Assembly (NCBI GenBank): GCA_022705425.1
Contig: JAKJEM010000009.1
Span: 1 to 40,254 of the forward strand
Reading direction: 5' to 3'
Source: Planctomycetota bacterium
Lineage (GTDB): Bacteria > Planctomycetota > Brocadiia > CAIUPP01
DNA: 40,254 bases
The number at the start of each line of letters is the position of its first letter. The first letter of the stretch is position 1. A program made the translations under genes and the position numbers. The notes under the pieces were generated by a model. It had not been told where the DNA came from. It worked only from the letters and a program-made list of their open reading frames with translations, and did not search any database. Of the stretch, positions 10,909 to 17,598 are shown piece by piece.

Positions 10909-11307
10909 GTGGATACCGTTGACCGCAAGAAGCGGGCTTGGATCATGGCCCGCGTAAGATCGAGCGGCAATCGCTCGACCGAATTGCGCTTCGTGTCGTT
11001 GCTGCGGAAACACAGGCTGAGCGGATGGCGTCGCCACTTTCCCTTGATGGGAAGACCGGACTTTGTCTTTCCGTCGCGTCGTGTCGTTGTCTTCGTGGAT
11101 GGCTGTTTCTGGCATGGACATCCGAAGAAGTGCCGCCTTCCGGCGACCCACAGGGACTACTGGCGGCAGAAGATTGCGCGCAATGTGACTCGAGACCGTC
11201 GTGTTACGCGGTCTCTCCGGCAACAGGGCTGGAAGGTGATCCGAGTGTGGGAAGACTCCATTCACAGACCGTCCGTTGCCGCAAGACTGCGGAAGGCGCT
11301 AACATGA
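10909..11307 (+). CDS. vsr: Very short patch repair (Vsr) endonuclease
   Basis: A 132-residue protein of the Vsr family, which nicks beside T:G mismatches arising from deamination of 5-methylcytosine. Visible family blocks are GRPDFVFPSRRVVVFVDGCF with the metal-site aspartate, the WHGH histidines, PATHRDYWRQKI, RNVTRDRRV and GWKVIRVWE. The GTG at 10909 follows GGAGGAGAGA and gives the usual N-terminus (DRKKRAWIMARVRSSG); the frame also opens upstream with a TTG that lies at the promoter. The stop overlaps the methyltransferase ATG as ATGA, so the two are coupled. The pairing fits: Vsr corrects mutations that the neighbouring methylase makes likely. Confidence 0.93.
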   Translation: MDTVDRKKRAWIMARVRSSGNRSTELRFVSLLRKHRLSGWRRHFPLMGRPDFVFPSRRVVVFVDGCFWHGHPKKCRLPATHRDYWRQKIARNVTRDRRVTRSLRQQGWKVIRVWEDSIHRPSVAARLRKALT

Positions 11308-12458
11308 AGTTCAAGAGGACTGTCGCCGAGTTCTTCGCCGGAATCGGCCTGATGCGCATGGGGCTCGAAGCTGCGGGCTGGAGAGTCGTGTGGGCCAATG
11401 ACATTGACGCTGACAAGCGGAGGATGTACCAGGGCCACTATCAGAACGACACAGCCGACTTCCGCCTCGGGGACGTTCACGAGGTCTCGCCCAGAGAGAT
11501 CCCATCGGTCTCGCTTGCAACAGCCTCCTTCCCCTGTAACGACTTGTCTCTGGCCGGCGCGCGACGCGGCCTTGCGGGGCGGCAGTCGGGCGCGTTCTGG
11601 GGATTCGTGGACAAACTCCGCGGCATGGGCGCGCGACAACCGCCCCTCGTTCTGTTGGAGAACGTCCCGGGTTTCTTGACGTCGCACGGGGGGGACGACT
11701 TCCGCGACGCGTGCCTTGCCCTAAATGACTTGGGATATGTCGTTGATGCATTCATGATAGATGCCGCGCGCTTCGTTCCTCAGAGCAGGCTGCGGCTCTT
11801 TCTGATCGGAATGCGTGCCGGAAGGGGTGTAGCGCAAGTGGCGGAGACGTCGTCGTTTTACGAGTCCCAGTGCCGTCCCCGCGTGTTGGCGGAGTACATC
11901 CTCTGGCACCCGGAAATTCGGTGGTCCATACGTCCGCTTCCGCCGATTGCGGGACGCTCGACCACACTGGCCGAAATCCTTGAAGACCTCCCCGAAGAAT
12001 CGCCCCATTGGTGGAGTCCTGAGCGCGCCGAGTATCTGCTCCGGCAGATGAGCGAGCGGCACAGGACGATAGCCGACGAGATGATCAGGGGACGGAAGAG
12101 GACGTTCGGCACGGTCTTCAGGCGCGTGCGCCACGGTCGGTCCATGGCCGAACTGCGCACCGACGGAATCGCCGGTTGCCTGCGCACACCACGAGGGGGG
12201 AGTGGACGCCAGATTCTCTTTGCCGCGGGAAGGGGAAGATATGCCGTGCGGCTCCTGACGCCTCGCGAGTGCGCGCGTCTGATGGGCGCCGACAGCTTCA
12301 GAATAGTCGTGCCACTCAACCAGGCGCTGTTTGGATTCGGCGATGCTGTCTGCGTGCCGGTCATCCGGTGGATTGCCAACAACTATCTTACACCCGTGTG
12401 GGAGGAGCAATATGCCAAGGAGCGTTCCGAGACGCGCTACATCGTCAAAGCCGTCTGA
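11304..12458 (+). CDS. dcm: DNA (cytosine-5-)-methyltransferase
   Basis: A 384-residue C5 methyltransferase. Motif I is FAGIGLMRMG near residue 11, and motif IV is SFPCNDLS with the catalytic cysteine 78. Motif VI is LLENVPG (118-124), motif VIII QSRLRLFLIG, and motif X FGFGDAVCVPV, where Asp replaces the usual Asn of GNAV. The region between VIII and IX (roughly 170-310) would be the target-recognition part; its recognition sequence cannot be read from here. The ATG at 11304 overlaps the vsr stop. Its 3' end contains the start and Shine-Dalgarno of the next gene. Codon and base use are less GC-biased than in ppk1. Confidence 0.93.
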   Translation: MKFKRTVAEFFAGIGLMRMGLEAAGWRVVWANDIDADKRRMYQGHYQNDTADFRLGDVHEVSPREIPSVSLATASFPCNDLSLAGARRGLAGRQSGAFWGFVDKLRGMGARQPPLVLLENVPGFLTSHGGDDFRDACLALNDLGYVVDAFMIDAARFVPQSRLRLFLIGMRAGRGVAQVAETSSFYESQCRPRVLAEYILWHPEIRWSIRPLPPIAGRSTTLAEILEDLPEESPHWWSPERAEYLLRQMSERHRTIADEMIRGRKRTFGTVFRRVRHGRSMAELRTDGIAGCLRTPRGGSGRQILFAAGRGRYAVRLLTPRECARLMGADSFRIVVPLNQALFGFGDAVCVPVIRWIANNYLTPVWEEQYAKERSETRYIVKAV

Positions 12459-13118
12459 TGCCTTGGGGTTGCCTGAAGACGTCGCTGCGATTCGAGCCGA
12501 AATCCGCAGATTTCTCGGACGCGAGATAGCAATGGCGCGCGGATCGGCAGCCATAGGCATGGCGTCTACGCCTTCTACGACTACGACGGCGAGCCGATCT
12601 ATGTTGGTCAGACGAAGGAGCAGCTTAGCGCGCGGATCGGACGCCACCTGACCAACCAACGGACGGACGCCGTTGCGATGAATGTCCTTGACCCCGCTGA
12701 AGTTGCCTACATCGAGGTGTGGCCTCTTGATGCGCAGATGAGCGGGCTCCAGGCAAGAGAGAGGAAGTCCGTGCTCGATCGGGTTGAATACACTGTGTTT
12801 CAGAAGGTCCTTCGTGAATCCGCCTTGGGGGCGATCCTCAATGAGAAGGAGATAGCTCCGCAGAACGAAATCGTTCTGCCTGTCTCTCACAAGCAGCGCA
12901 TTGTCCCTGAATCCATCTATGACCAGCGCAAACACCCCGACCTTCGCATCGCCCGTCGCGCGACCACCATTGCGAGCTTGGCTCGGGTTATCAGCGAACG
13001 CGAGGTCTCCGGCGGGCTCAGACGCACACTCCTGACTCAGGCGCGAAGGCTCGAACGACTCGCCGCTCGCCGCGTCGAGGAGCTTGGTATCGGCGTCGCT
13101 TCCGGGAAGAAGACGTAG
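12412..13118 (+). pseudogene. GIY-YIG nuclease-like gene, interrupted by a -1 frameshift (candidate restriction enzyme)
   Basis: The ATG at 12412 follows a strong GGAGGAG inside the methyltransferase gene. It begins MPRSVPRRATSSKPSDAL and runs through LPEDVAAIRAEIRRFLGREIA before going out of register; that frame stops at 12651. The GIY-YIG domain is in the -1 frame, open from 12477: HGVYAFYDYDGEPIYVGQT, LSARIGRHL and NQRTDAVAMNVLDP, ending at a TAG at 13116-13118. The domain frame has no ATG, GTG or TTG before the motif. The register change falls around 12525-12560, equal to one missing base. I see no slippery heptamer. An internal ATG at 12678 would give 146 residues without the catalytic motif. 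It may be a dead nuclease, a sequencing error, or unusual decoding. Confidence 0.75.
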
Positions 13119-13136
13119 CGCCGGCATTGCGCCTGC

Positions 13137-13157
13137 CCCTTGACCCGTCCGGCGGAG
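13137..13157. repeat. Right copy of the 21-bp direct repeat, with the apparent old ppk1 end
   Basis: Identical to 10731-10751. Read in the ppk1 phase it gives PLTRPAE and continues with GAG GGG AAG GAA and TAA at 13170-13172, ending EGKE. This orphan 3' end is what ppk1 would have had before the insertion. Confidence 0.85.
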
Positions 13158-13173
13158 GAGGGGAAGGAATAAC

Positions 13174-13210
13174 CGGGGCGCTGCCCGCCACCCCGCGCCT
13201 TCGCGCGCGG
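13174..13210 (-). terminator. GC-rich hairpins after the aldolase gene
   Basis: Reading the minus strand after the aldolase stop, CCGCGC and GCGCGG (13193-13210) form one hairpin. A second GGGG/CCCC hairpin follows, then TTATTCCTT. The shape suggests transcription end for the ROK-aldolase operon, but the stems are short. Confidence 0.35.
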
Positions 13211-13237
13211 CCTATCCCCCTTATGGTCCGCCGTCTC

Positions 13238-14038
13238 TCAGTAAACCGCCGACGCCTTGGGCGCCCCGGCCTCCGGCGCGGCGTCGTTCAGCGCCGCCTT
13301 GAGATCCTTCAGCCGCGCAGCGGCGCCGGTACGGATGAAAAGGATATCGCTCCCCGCCGCGATCAGCCGGTAGCCCATCTCCACCGCCATCCTCAGCCCG
13401 ACGGCATCCCCCACCACGCATCCGGCGTGTTTCCCGGCCGCCTGCGCGGCCTGCGCCGTTCGCTCCATGGCCCGGCGCAACTCCGCATGGCGCGCCGGCG
13501 GCGTGTCTATCTCGATCCCCAGCCGCACCTTCATGTCGTCCGGCCCGAAGAAGAGCGCGTCCACCCCCGGCACGGCGGCGATCTCCCCCGCCGCCTCGAC
13601 GGCGCGCTGCGTTTCGATCTGCGCGACCACCAGCAACCGCGCCTCCCGGAAGTAGTCCCGCCCGTCCAGGTCAATCACGCGCCGCCCCCCGTAGGAGCGC
13701 TCGCCCTCCGGCGGAAAGCGCAGGCCCGCCACGATGCGCCGCGCCTGTTCCGGCGTGTCCACCATCGGGACCATGACGGCATCGGGACCAAGGTCCGCAT
13801 ACGGCCCCAGGAAACCGTGTTCGTGCCCCGGCACGCGCACCAGCGCCGCGATTCCCCGGCCCTGCGCCGCCTGAACCGCGTGCAGCACCGACTCGTAGCT
13901 GTGCTGCCCGTGCTGGCCGTCCACCCACACGAAGTCCCACCCCTTGCACATTCCCTCCACGATCCCGGAAGCGGGGTACATGTTGTTGAGGCCGAGCGCC
14001 ACCTGGCCGGCCTTGAGCTTCTCGCGCAACGGGTTCAT
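13238..14038 (-). CDS. HpcH/HpaI-family class II aldolase
   Basis: A 266-residue TIM-barrel aldolase/citrate-lyase-like protein (2-keto-3-deoxy-sugar or 2,4-dihydroxyheptanedioate aldolase family). Visible blocks are FVWVDGQHGQHSYE near the N-terminus, VRVPG, MVPMVDTPEQA, QIETQRAVE with the metal-binding glutamate, and LFFGPDDMKVRLG with the second metal ligand. The ATG at 14038 follows GGAGACATCCCG; a longer frame exists but runs into the ROK gene. It lies 41 nt after the ROK gene and is probably its operon partner. An aldolase beside a sugar kinase suggests carbohydrate catabolism; the substrate is unknown. Confidence 0.88.
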   Translation of the reverse strand: MNPLREKLKAGQVALGLNNMYPASGIVEGMCKGWDFVWVDGQHGQHSYESVLHAVQAAQGRGIAALVRVPGHEHGFLGPYADLGPDAVMVPMVDTPEQARRIVAGLRFPPEGERSYGGRRVIDLDGRDYFREARLLVVAQIETQRAVEAAGEIAAVPGVDALFFGPDDMKVRLGIEIDTPPARHAELRRAMERTAQAAQAAGKHAGCVVGDAVGLRMAVEMGYRLIAAGSDILFIRTGAAARLKDLKAALNDAAPEAGAPKASAVY

Positions 14039-14079
14039 CGGGATGTCTCCATATGCCGGGAAAGGGGCCTGGGAACGGG

Positions 14080-15435
14080 TCAGCATGTCGCGTGCAGCAC
14101 GAGCGCCTTGCGTCCGGCGGCAGCGTTGAAGGCCTGAGCCGCCTGCGGGCTGGGAAGGAGTTTCACCTCCACCCCGCGCTCGCGGAGAAAGGTCTCCGCC
14201 TCCGGCGTCAGCTTCAAGGAACGGCCCTGGCCGGTTCCCACCACCAGCAGCGCGGGGTCGCCCTTGCAGAGTTTGCGCACTTCGCGGATGCCGACGAGGT
14301 GCGCGTCGCCGACTTCCTCCTTGATCTTCTTCTTGTTGCGTTTGCGCACCTTGCCGTTGCCGCGCACGTGGAGGTCGCTTTCGTACGTTCGCCCGCCTGC
14401 CGTCACGCGCCCGAACTCCCCGGCCTCGACGACGGGATAGACCGGCGTCTCGCGCGTGGCGGCGATTCCCAACTTCGCCCGCACCGCCGCCACGGCGCCG
14501 AGCAGCGCCGCGTCGTCGCCGAGTTGCGACCGCACGATCCGCGCCGGCGGGCGGATCCCCTTCACCGAATCGGCGGCCGCCACCTCCTCGATCAGCGGGA
14601 GCATGAACTCGCCGCAGGCTTCGATGAGTCCGCCGCCCAGGATAATGAGGTCGGGATCCAGCACGTGCCGGACGTTAAGACATGCCACCCCCAGCGTGCG
14701 CGCAGCCTCGCGCAGGATCTCCGTCACCAGTTCGTCCTTCTCATCGAGTGCCCGGCGCAGCAGGCGGCTCTTGATGATGGCCAGGTCGCCTTCGAGCCAT
14801 TCCGTCAGGCGCGTCTTTCGCCCGGCCTTTACGGCGGCGCGGATGTCGCGCTCGATCGCCGTGCGACTGGCAATGGCCTCGACGCATCCGCGCGCCCCGC
14901 AGCCGCAACGGGGTCCGTCCATGCGCACGATGATGTGCCCGATCTCCCCCGCGGTGGCCGAGCCGCCCTCGTACAGCGCGCCGTTCAGGATGACGCCGCC
15001 GCCGACGCCGGTGCCGGGGAAGATGCCGACGACCTGGCGCGCCCCGCGTCCCGCCCCCATCCAATGCTCGCCCAGCGTCCCCAGGTTCACGTCATTCCCC
15101 ACCGCCGCCGGCGCCTTGAACTTCTTCTCCAGCGCCGGGACCAGGTCAATCCCCGTCAGGTTCGTGTTGGGCGACCAGCCGATGCGGCCCGTCGCCGGGT
15201 CCACCGTCCCCGGCGCGGCCATGCCCACGCCCGCCAGGCGCTCGCGCGCGCCGGGCGTCTCGGCCAGCGCGCCGGTCATGGCGTCCACCACCGCCGCAAA
15301 CGACGCCTTCGCGCCGCCCGTCCGCGGCGTGGCCACCTTGCAGCGCGCGGCAATGCGCCCGCTGTCGTCCACCACGGCGGCCAATGTCTTCGTGCCGCCG
15401 TAATCCACCCCGAGATAAAGCGCGCCTTCCGGCAT
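14080..15435 (-). CDS. ROK-family sugar kinase fused to a C-terminal Mth938 domain
   Basis: A 451-residue two-part protein. Residues 1-330 are a ROK kinase: ATP loop DYGGTK at 11-16, catalytic Asp115 in GNDVNLG, GTGVGGGV, GEIGH, and the zinc site CGCGARGC (177-184). ROK kinases phosphorylate glucose, fructose or N-acetylated amino sugars. Residues 339-451 match the Mth938/AAMDC fold: FGRVTAGGRTYESDLHV, GNGKVRKRNKK, LLVVGTGQGRSLKL, and the terminal pattern LVLHATC. That domain normally stands alone and its function is poorly known. No stop or frameshift separates the halves. The ATG at 15435 follows AGGAGG with 8-base spacing. An HpcH/HpaI aldolase follows. Confidence 0.9.
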   Translation of the reverse strand: MPEGALYLGVDYGGTKTLAAVVDDSGRIAARCKVATPRTGGAKASFAAVVDAMTGALAETPGARERLAGVGMAAPGTVDPATGRIGWSPNTNLTGIDLVPALEKKFKAPAAVGNDVNLGTLGEHWMGAGRGARQVVGIFPGTGVGGGVILNGALYEGGSATAGEIGHIIVRMDGPRCGCGARGCVEAIASRTAIERDIRAAVKAGRKTRLTEWLEGDLAIIKSRLLRRALDEKDELVTEILREAARTLGVACLNVRHVLDPDLIILGGGLIEACGEFMLPLIEEVAAADSVKGIRPPARIVRSQLGDDAALLGAVAAVRAKLGIAATRETPVYPVVEAGEFGRVTAGGRTYESDLHVRGNGKVRKRNKKKIKEEVGDAHLVGIREVRKLCKGDPALLVVGTGQGRSLKLTPEAETFLRERGVEVKLLPSPQAAQAFNAAAGRKALVLHATC

Positions 15436-15513
15436 GGTCGGTTCCTCCTGATCGGGACCTCCGGTCGAGCCGTCCGCCCGGAGAACGGCACGGCCTGCGC
15501 CGCGCCGGGCATC

Positions 15514-15542
15514 ATGGTAGTCCACGGCGGCGCGTCGCGCAA
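15514..15542 (-). promoter_or_regulatory. Candidate promoter of the ROK-aldolase operon
   Basis: On the minus strand TTGCGC (15537-15542) and TACCAT (15514-15519) are spaced by 17 bp, about 80 bp before the ROK start. It is divergent from the phosphatase promoter at 15605. Confidence 0.55.
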
Positions 15543-15604
15543 GGAGCTAACACATCGCCGGGCGGACAGGGCAGACAACCGCCGGCCGTCCTCCGGCGGC
15601 GCGG

Positions 15605-15633
15605 TTGACACCCTTGTGTGGAACTGGTACTTT
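15605..15633 (+). promoter_or_regulatory. Candidate promoter of the GAF-SpoIIE phosphatase gene
   Basis: Consensus TTGACA (15605-15610) and TACTTT (15628-15633) are spaced by 17 bp. The predicted start near 15640 leaves about 76 nt of leader. It excludes the in-frame TTG at 15605 as a start codon. The region 15436-15715 holds these two divergent promoters and no gene. Confidence 0.65.
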
Positions 15634-15715
15634 CACACCGCCATCGTCGTCCGGCGTTCCTGCCCGGGGCGATGCCTCTTCTACGCTTGCGTTCCCGGAA
15701 CGGAGGCGACACGTC

Positions 15716-16969
15716 TTGAGCCTCGGCGACAGCCTGGCCGTCGAAACGATCCTGAAGGACATCAGCGACATCGTTCGCTCCCTGGACGACGTCCAACTGG
15801 TGATGGACGAGCTGGTTCGGATGACGACGACGATGCTGGGGGTGGGGAATTGCTCGCTGGTGCTGATCGAGCCGGACGGGCAGGAAATGCGGATGGGCGC
15901 GGCGTACGGGCTGAGCCCGGACATCGTGCGCAACTACCGCCAGAAGGTGGGAGAAGGGATTACGGGGTGGGTGGCGAAGACGGGGCAACCGCTGCTGATC
16001 GAGGACGTGGAGAACCACCCGCTCTTCCAGCGGAAGAGCAGCACCCGCTACAACAACAAGTCGCTGTTGTCCGTGCCGCTGCTGCGGGGCCGGCGCGTCG
16101 TCGGGGTGATGAACGTCAATAACAAGAATGACGGCACGGTGTTCAGCCGGTCGGACGAACTGCTCCTGTCGGTGCTGGCGAACTTCATCGTCATCGCGAT
16201 CGAGAAATCGCTCTTGCGCGAGCGCCTGCGCGACCAGGAACGGTACGAGGCGGACCTTCGGGTGGCGCGGCAGATTCAGGAGCGGATTCTGCCGACGGAC
16301 CTCCCGGCGCGGGAGAAATGGGAGTTTGCGGCGCGCAACGTGCCGGCGCACGCGGTGGCCGGGGACTTCTTCGACCTCATCCCGTTGCCGGGGGGGCGGA
16401 CGTGTGTGGTGTTGGGCGACGTCTGCGGCAAGGGCGTCCCGGCGGCCTTGTACATGGCGCGGGTGCTGAGCTACTTTCGGGTGGTGACGCAACTGCGCGA
16501 CACGCCGGACGGCATCATGTCCTTCGTGAATGACCTGTTGGCGGCGGAATGGTCGGAGCGGACCTTCGTCACGGCAACGCTGTGCGTGCTCAGCCCCGAG
16601 GGCGACCGGATCTCCTTCTGCTCGGCGGGACACCCGGTGCCCTATCGTCTGCGCGAAGGCAGCGGCGAGGTCCACCCGGCGCCCCTGGAGCACGGGCTGC
16701 CGCTGGGGATTGAGGCGGGCGTGCCCTTCCAGGCGTCCGAGGTCGAGGTGGCGGCGGGCGACACGTTCGTCCTCTACACCGACGGCATCACTGAGGCCAA
16801 GGGCCCCGACGGCGGGCTGTTCCGCGAGGAGCGCCTCTGCGACGTGATGCACGCGCATTGCGGCCCGGCGGAGCAATTGGCGCAGAGCATCGTGACGGCC
16901 GTGCAGAAATTCACGGCCACCGAGCCGCAGTCGGATGATATCACCTTCGTGGTGGTTCGGCGGACGTGA
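15716..16969 (+). CDS. GAF-domain PP2C-like (SpoIIE/RsbU-type) serine phosphatase
   Basis: A 417-residue soluble phosphatase. The GAF sensor domain occupies roughly residues 10-165 (VGEGITGWVAKTGQPLLIEDV, SLLSVPLLRGRRVVGVMNV). A short coiled linker follows, then the PPM/SpoIIE domain from about 180. It carries ARQIQERILPTDLP, the metal-binding GDFFDL, GDVCGKGVPAALYMA, SAGHPVPYRL, YTDGITEA and SDDITFVVVR. RsbU-type enzymes dephosphorylate anti-sigma-factor antagonists, which suggests a partner-switching or stress pathway; no such partner lies next to it here. The TTG at 15716 is chosen because GGAGG stands nine bases before it and no ATG precedes the GAF domain. It overlaps or abuts the lipoprotein gene downstream. 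Confidence 0.9.
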   Translation: MSLGDSLAVETILKDISDIVRSLDDVQLVMDELVRMTTTMLGVGNCSLVLIEPDGQEMRMGAAYGLSPDIVRNYRQKVGEGITGWVAKTGQPLLIEDVENHPLFQRKSSTRYNNKSLLSVPLLRGRRVVGVMNVNNKNDGTVFSRSDELLLSVLANFIVIAIEKSLLRERLRDQERYEADLRVARQIQERILPTDLPAREKWEFAARNVPAHAVAGDFFDLIPLPGGRTCVVLGDVCGKGVPAALYMARVLSYFRVVTQLRDTPDGIMSFVNDLLAAEWSERTFVTATLCVLSPEGDRISFCSAGHPVPYRLREGSGEVHPAPLEHGLPLGIEAGVPFQASEVEVAAGDTFVLYTDGITEAKGPDGGLFREERLCDVMHAHCGPAEQLAQSIVTAVQKFTATEPQSDDITFVVVRRT

Positions 16970-16983
16970 GGAACAGGGCGACG

Positions 16984-17592
16984 ATGAACCGCAGCGCGCA
17001 GAGCAGGGGCGGGGGTCTCGGGCGGTGGCCGGGGGGGGCGGCGGCGCTGATTCTGGCGCTGGCGCTGGTGTCCGGGTGCCGGTCGGTCGAGGTGATTCCG
17101 GGCGCGGGTGCGGCGACCGGGGGGCGGATGGTTTTCATGCCGATGGACGAAAGCGCCGCATGGCGCGGCGTGGCGGACTACCTCTTCGTGGGTTCCACGG
17201 GGGCGCGGGGCGGATCGGCCCTGCTGACACGGGCGCTGGGCAGCGCCTTTGCGGGGCAAGGGGCGGAGGTCGTTCCCGACGAGGAAGTGCGGCGGTTCCT
17301 GTGGGAGGCGAAGATCACGCTCGAGGCCGCCGCGCGCGGAGAGAACGATGCGGCGCGACGGGCGGCGGAGGGTTTGCGAGCCGAGGTGGTGGTCACCGGG
17401 CGCATCACCGTCTGTCGGCGTTCGTGGGTTCTGTTCTTTCCCTGGGCGCGCGTGGAGTTCAGCCTCCGGGCGGCGGACCGGCAGGGGCGGACGCTGTGGG
17501 AGGCAACGGCCTCGAAGACCCGCGTATGGCAGGACGAGCGCGCGGTCCTTTCGGACCTGGCGGGGCGGATCGCGGCGGCAGCGCCGCGCTGA
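16984..17592 (+). CDS. Predicted lipoprotein of unknown function
   Basis: About 202 residues. The N-terminus has arginines, then a hydrophobic AAALILALALVSGC, a lipobox with cysteine near position 32, so the mature protein is probably lipid-anchored in the envelope. The rest is mixed alpha/beta without a motif I recognise; segments such as AEVVVTGRITVCRR and VEFSLRAADRQGRTLWEATA recall small envelope proteins of the CsgG-like or TolB-N type, but this is only a resemblance. I chose the ATG at 16984; a GTG at 16966 overlapping the phosphatase stop as GTGA is also possible. It ends 6 bp before the convergent UroD-like gene. Confidence 0.7.
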   Translation: MNRSAQSRGGGLGRWPGGAAALILALALVSGCRSVEVIPGAGAATGGRMVFMPMDESAAWRGVADYLFVGSTGARGGSALLTRALGSAFAGQGAEVVPDEEVRRFLWEAKITLEAAARGENDAARRAAEGLRAEVVVTGRITVCRRSWVLFFPWARVEFSLRAADRQGRTLWEATASKTRVWQDERAVLSDLAGRIAAAAPR

Positions 17593-17598
17593 CGAGGC

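Larger units (their letters stand above)
10752..13136 (+). mobile_element. Restriction-modification-like cassette inserted at the ppk1 3' end
   Basis: About 2.4 kb carrying vsr, a C5-cytosine methyltransferase gene and a GIY-YIG nuclease gene, all on the plus strand and overlapping or coupled. It is bounded by the 21-bp direct repeat. No transposase or integrase is present. Base composition is visibly less GC-rich than ppk1 or the aldolase on either side. The sequence GCGCAATG at 10776-10783 has its inverse at 13125-13132, near the other end, but eight bases is weak evidence for termini. Insertion of restriction-modification units with long target duplication has been described in comparative genomics; I infer the same here. 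Confidence 0.75.

Noticed and set aside
12540..12565. Programmed -1 frameshifting in the GIY-YIG gene
   Set aside because: No slippery heptamer of the usual X XXY YYZ form is seen near the register change, so a lost base is the simpler reading.
10752..13136. Cassette as an insertion sequence or integron
   Set aside because: No transposase, integrase or clear terminal inverted repeats; only an 8-bp inverted match near the ends.
15605..15715. TTG at 15605 as start of the GAF-SpoIIE phosphatase
   Set aside because: The triplet is part of a TTGACA -35 box; the added residues have no similarity, and the TTG at 15716 has GGAGG.
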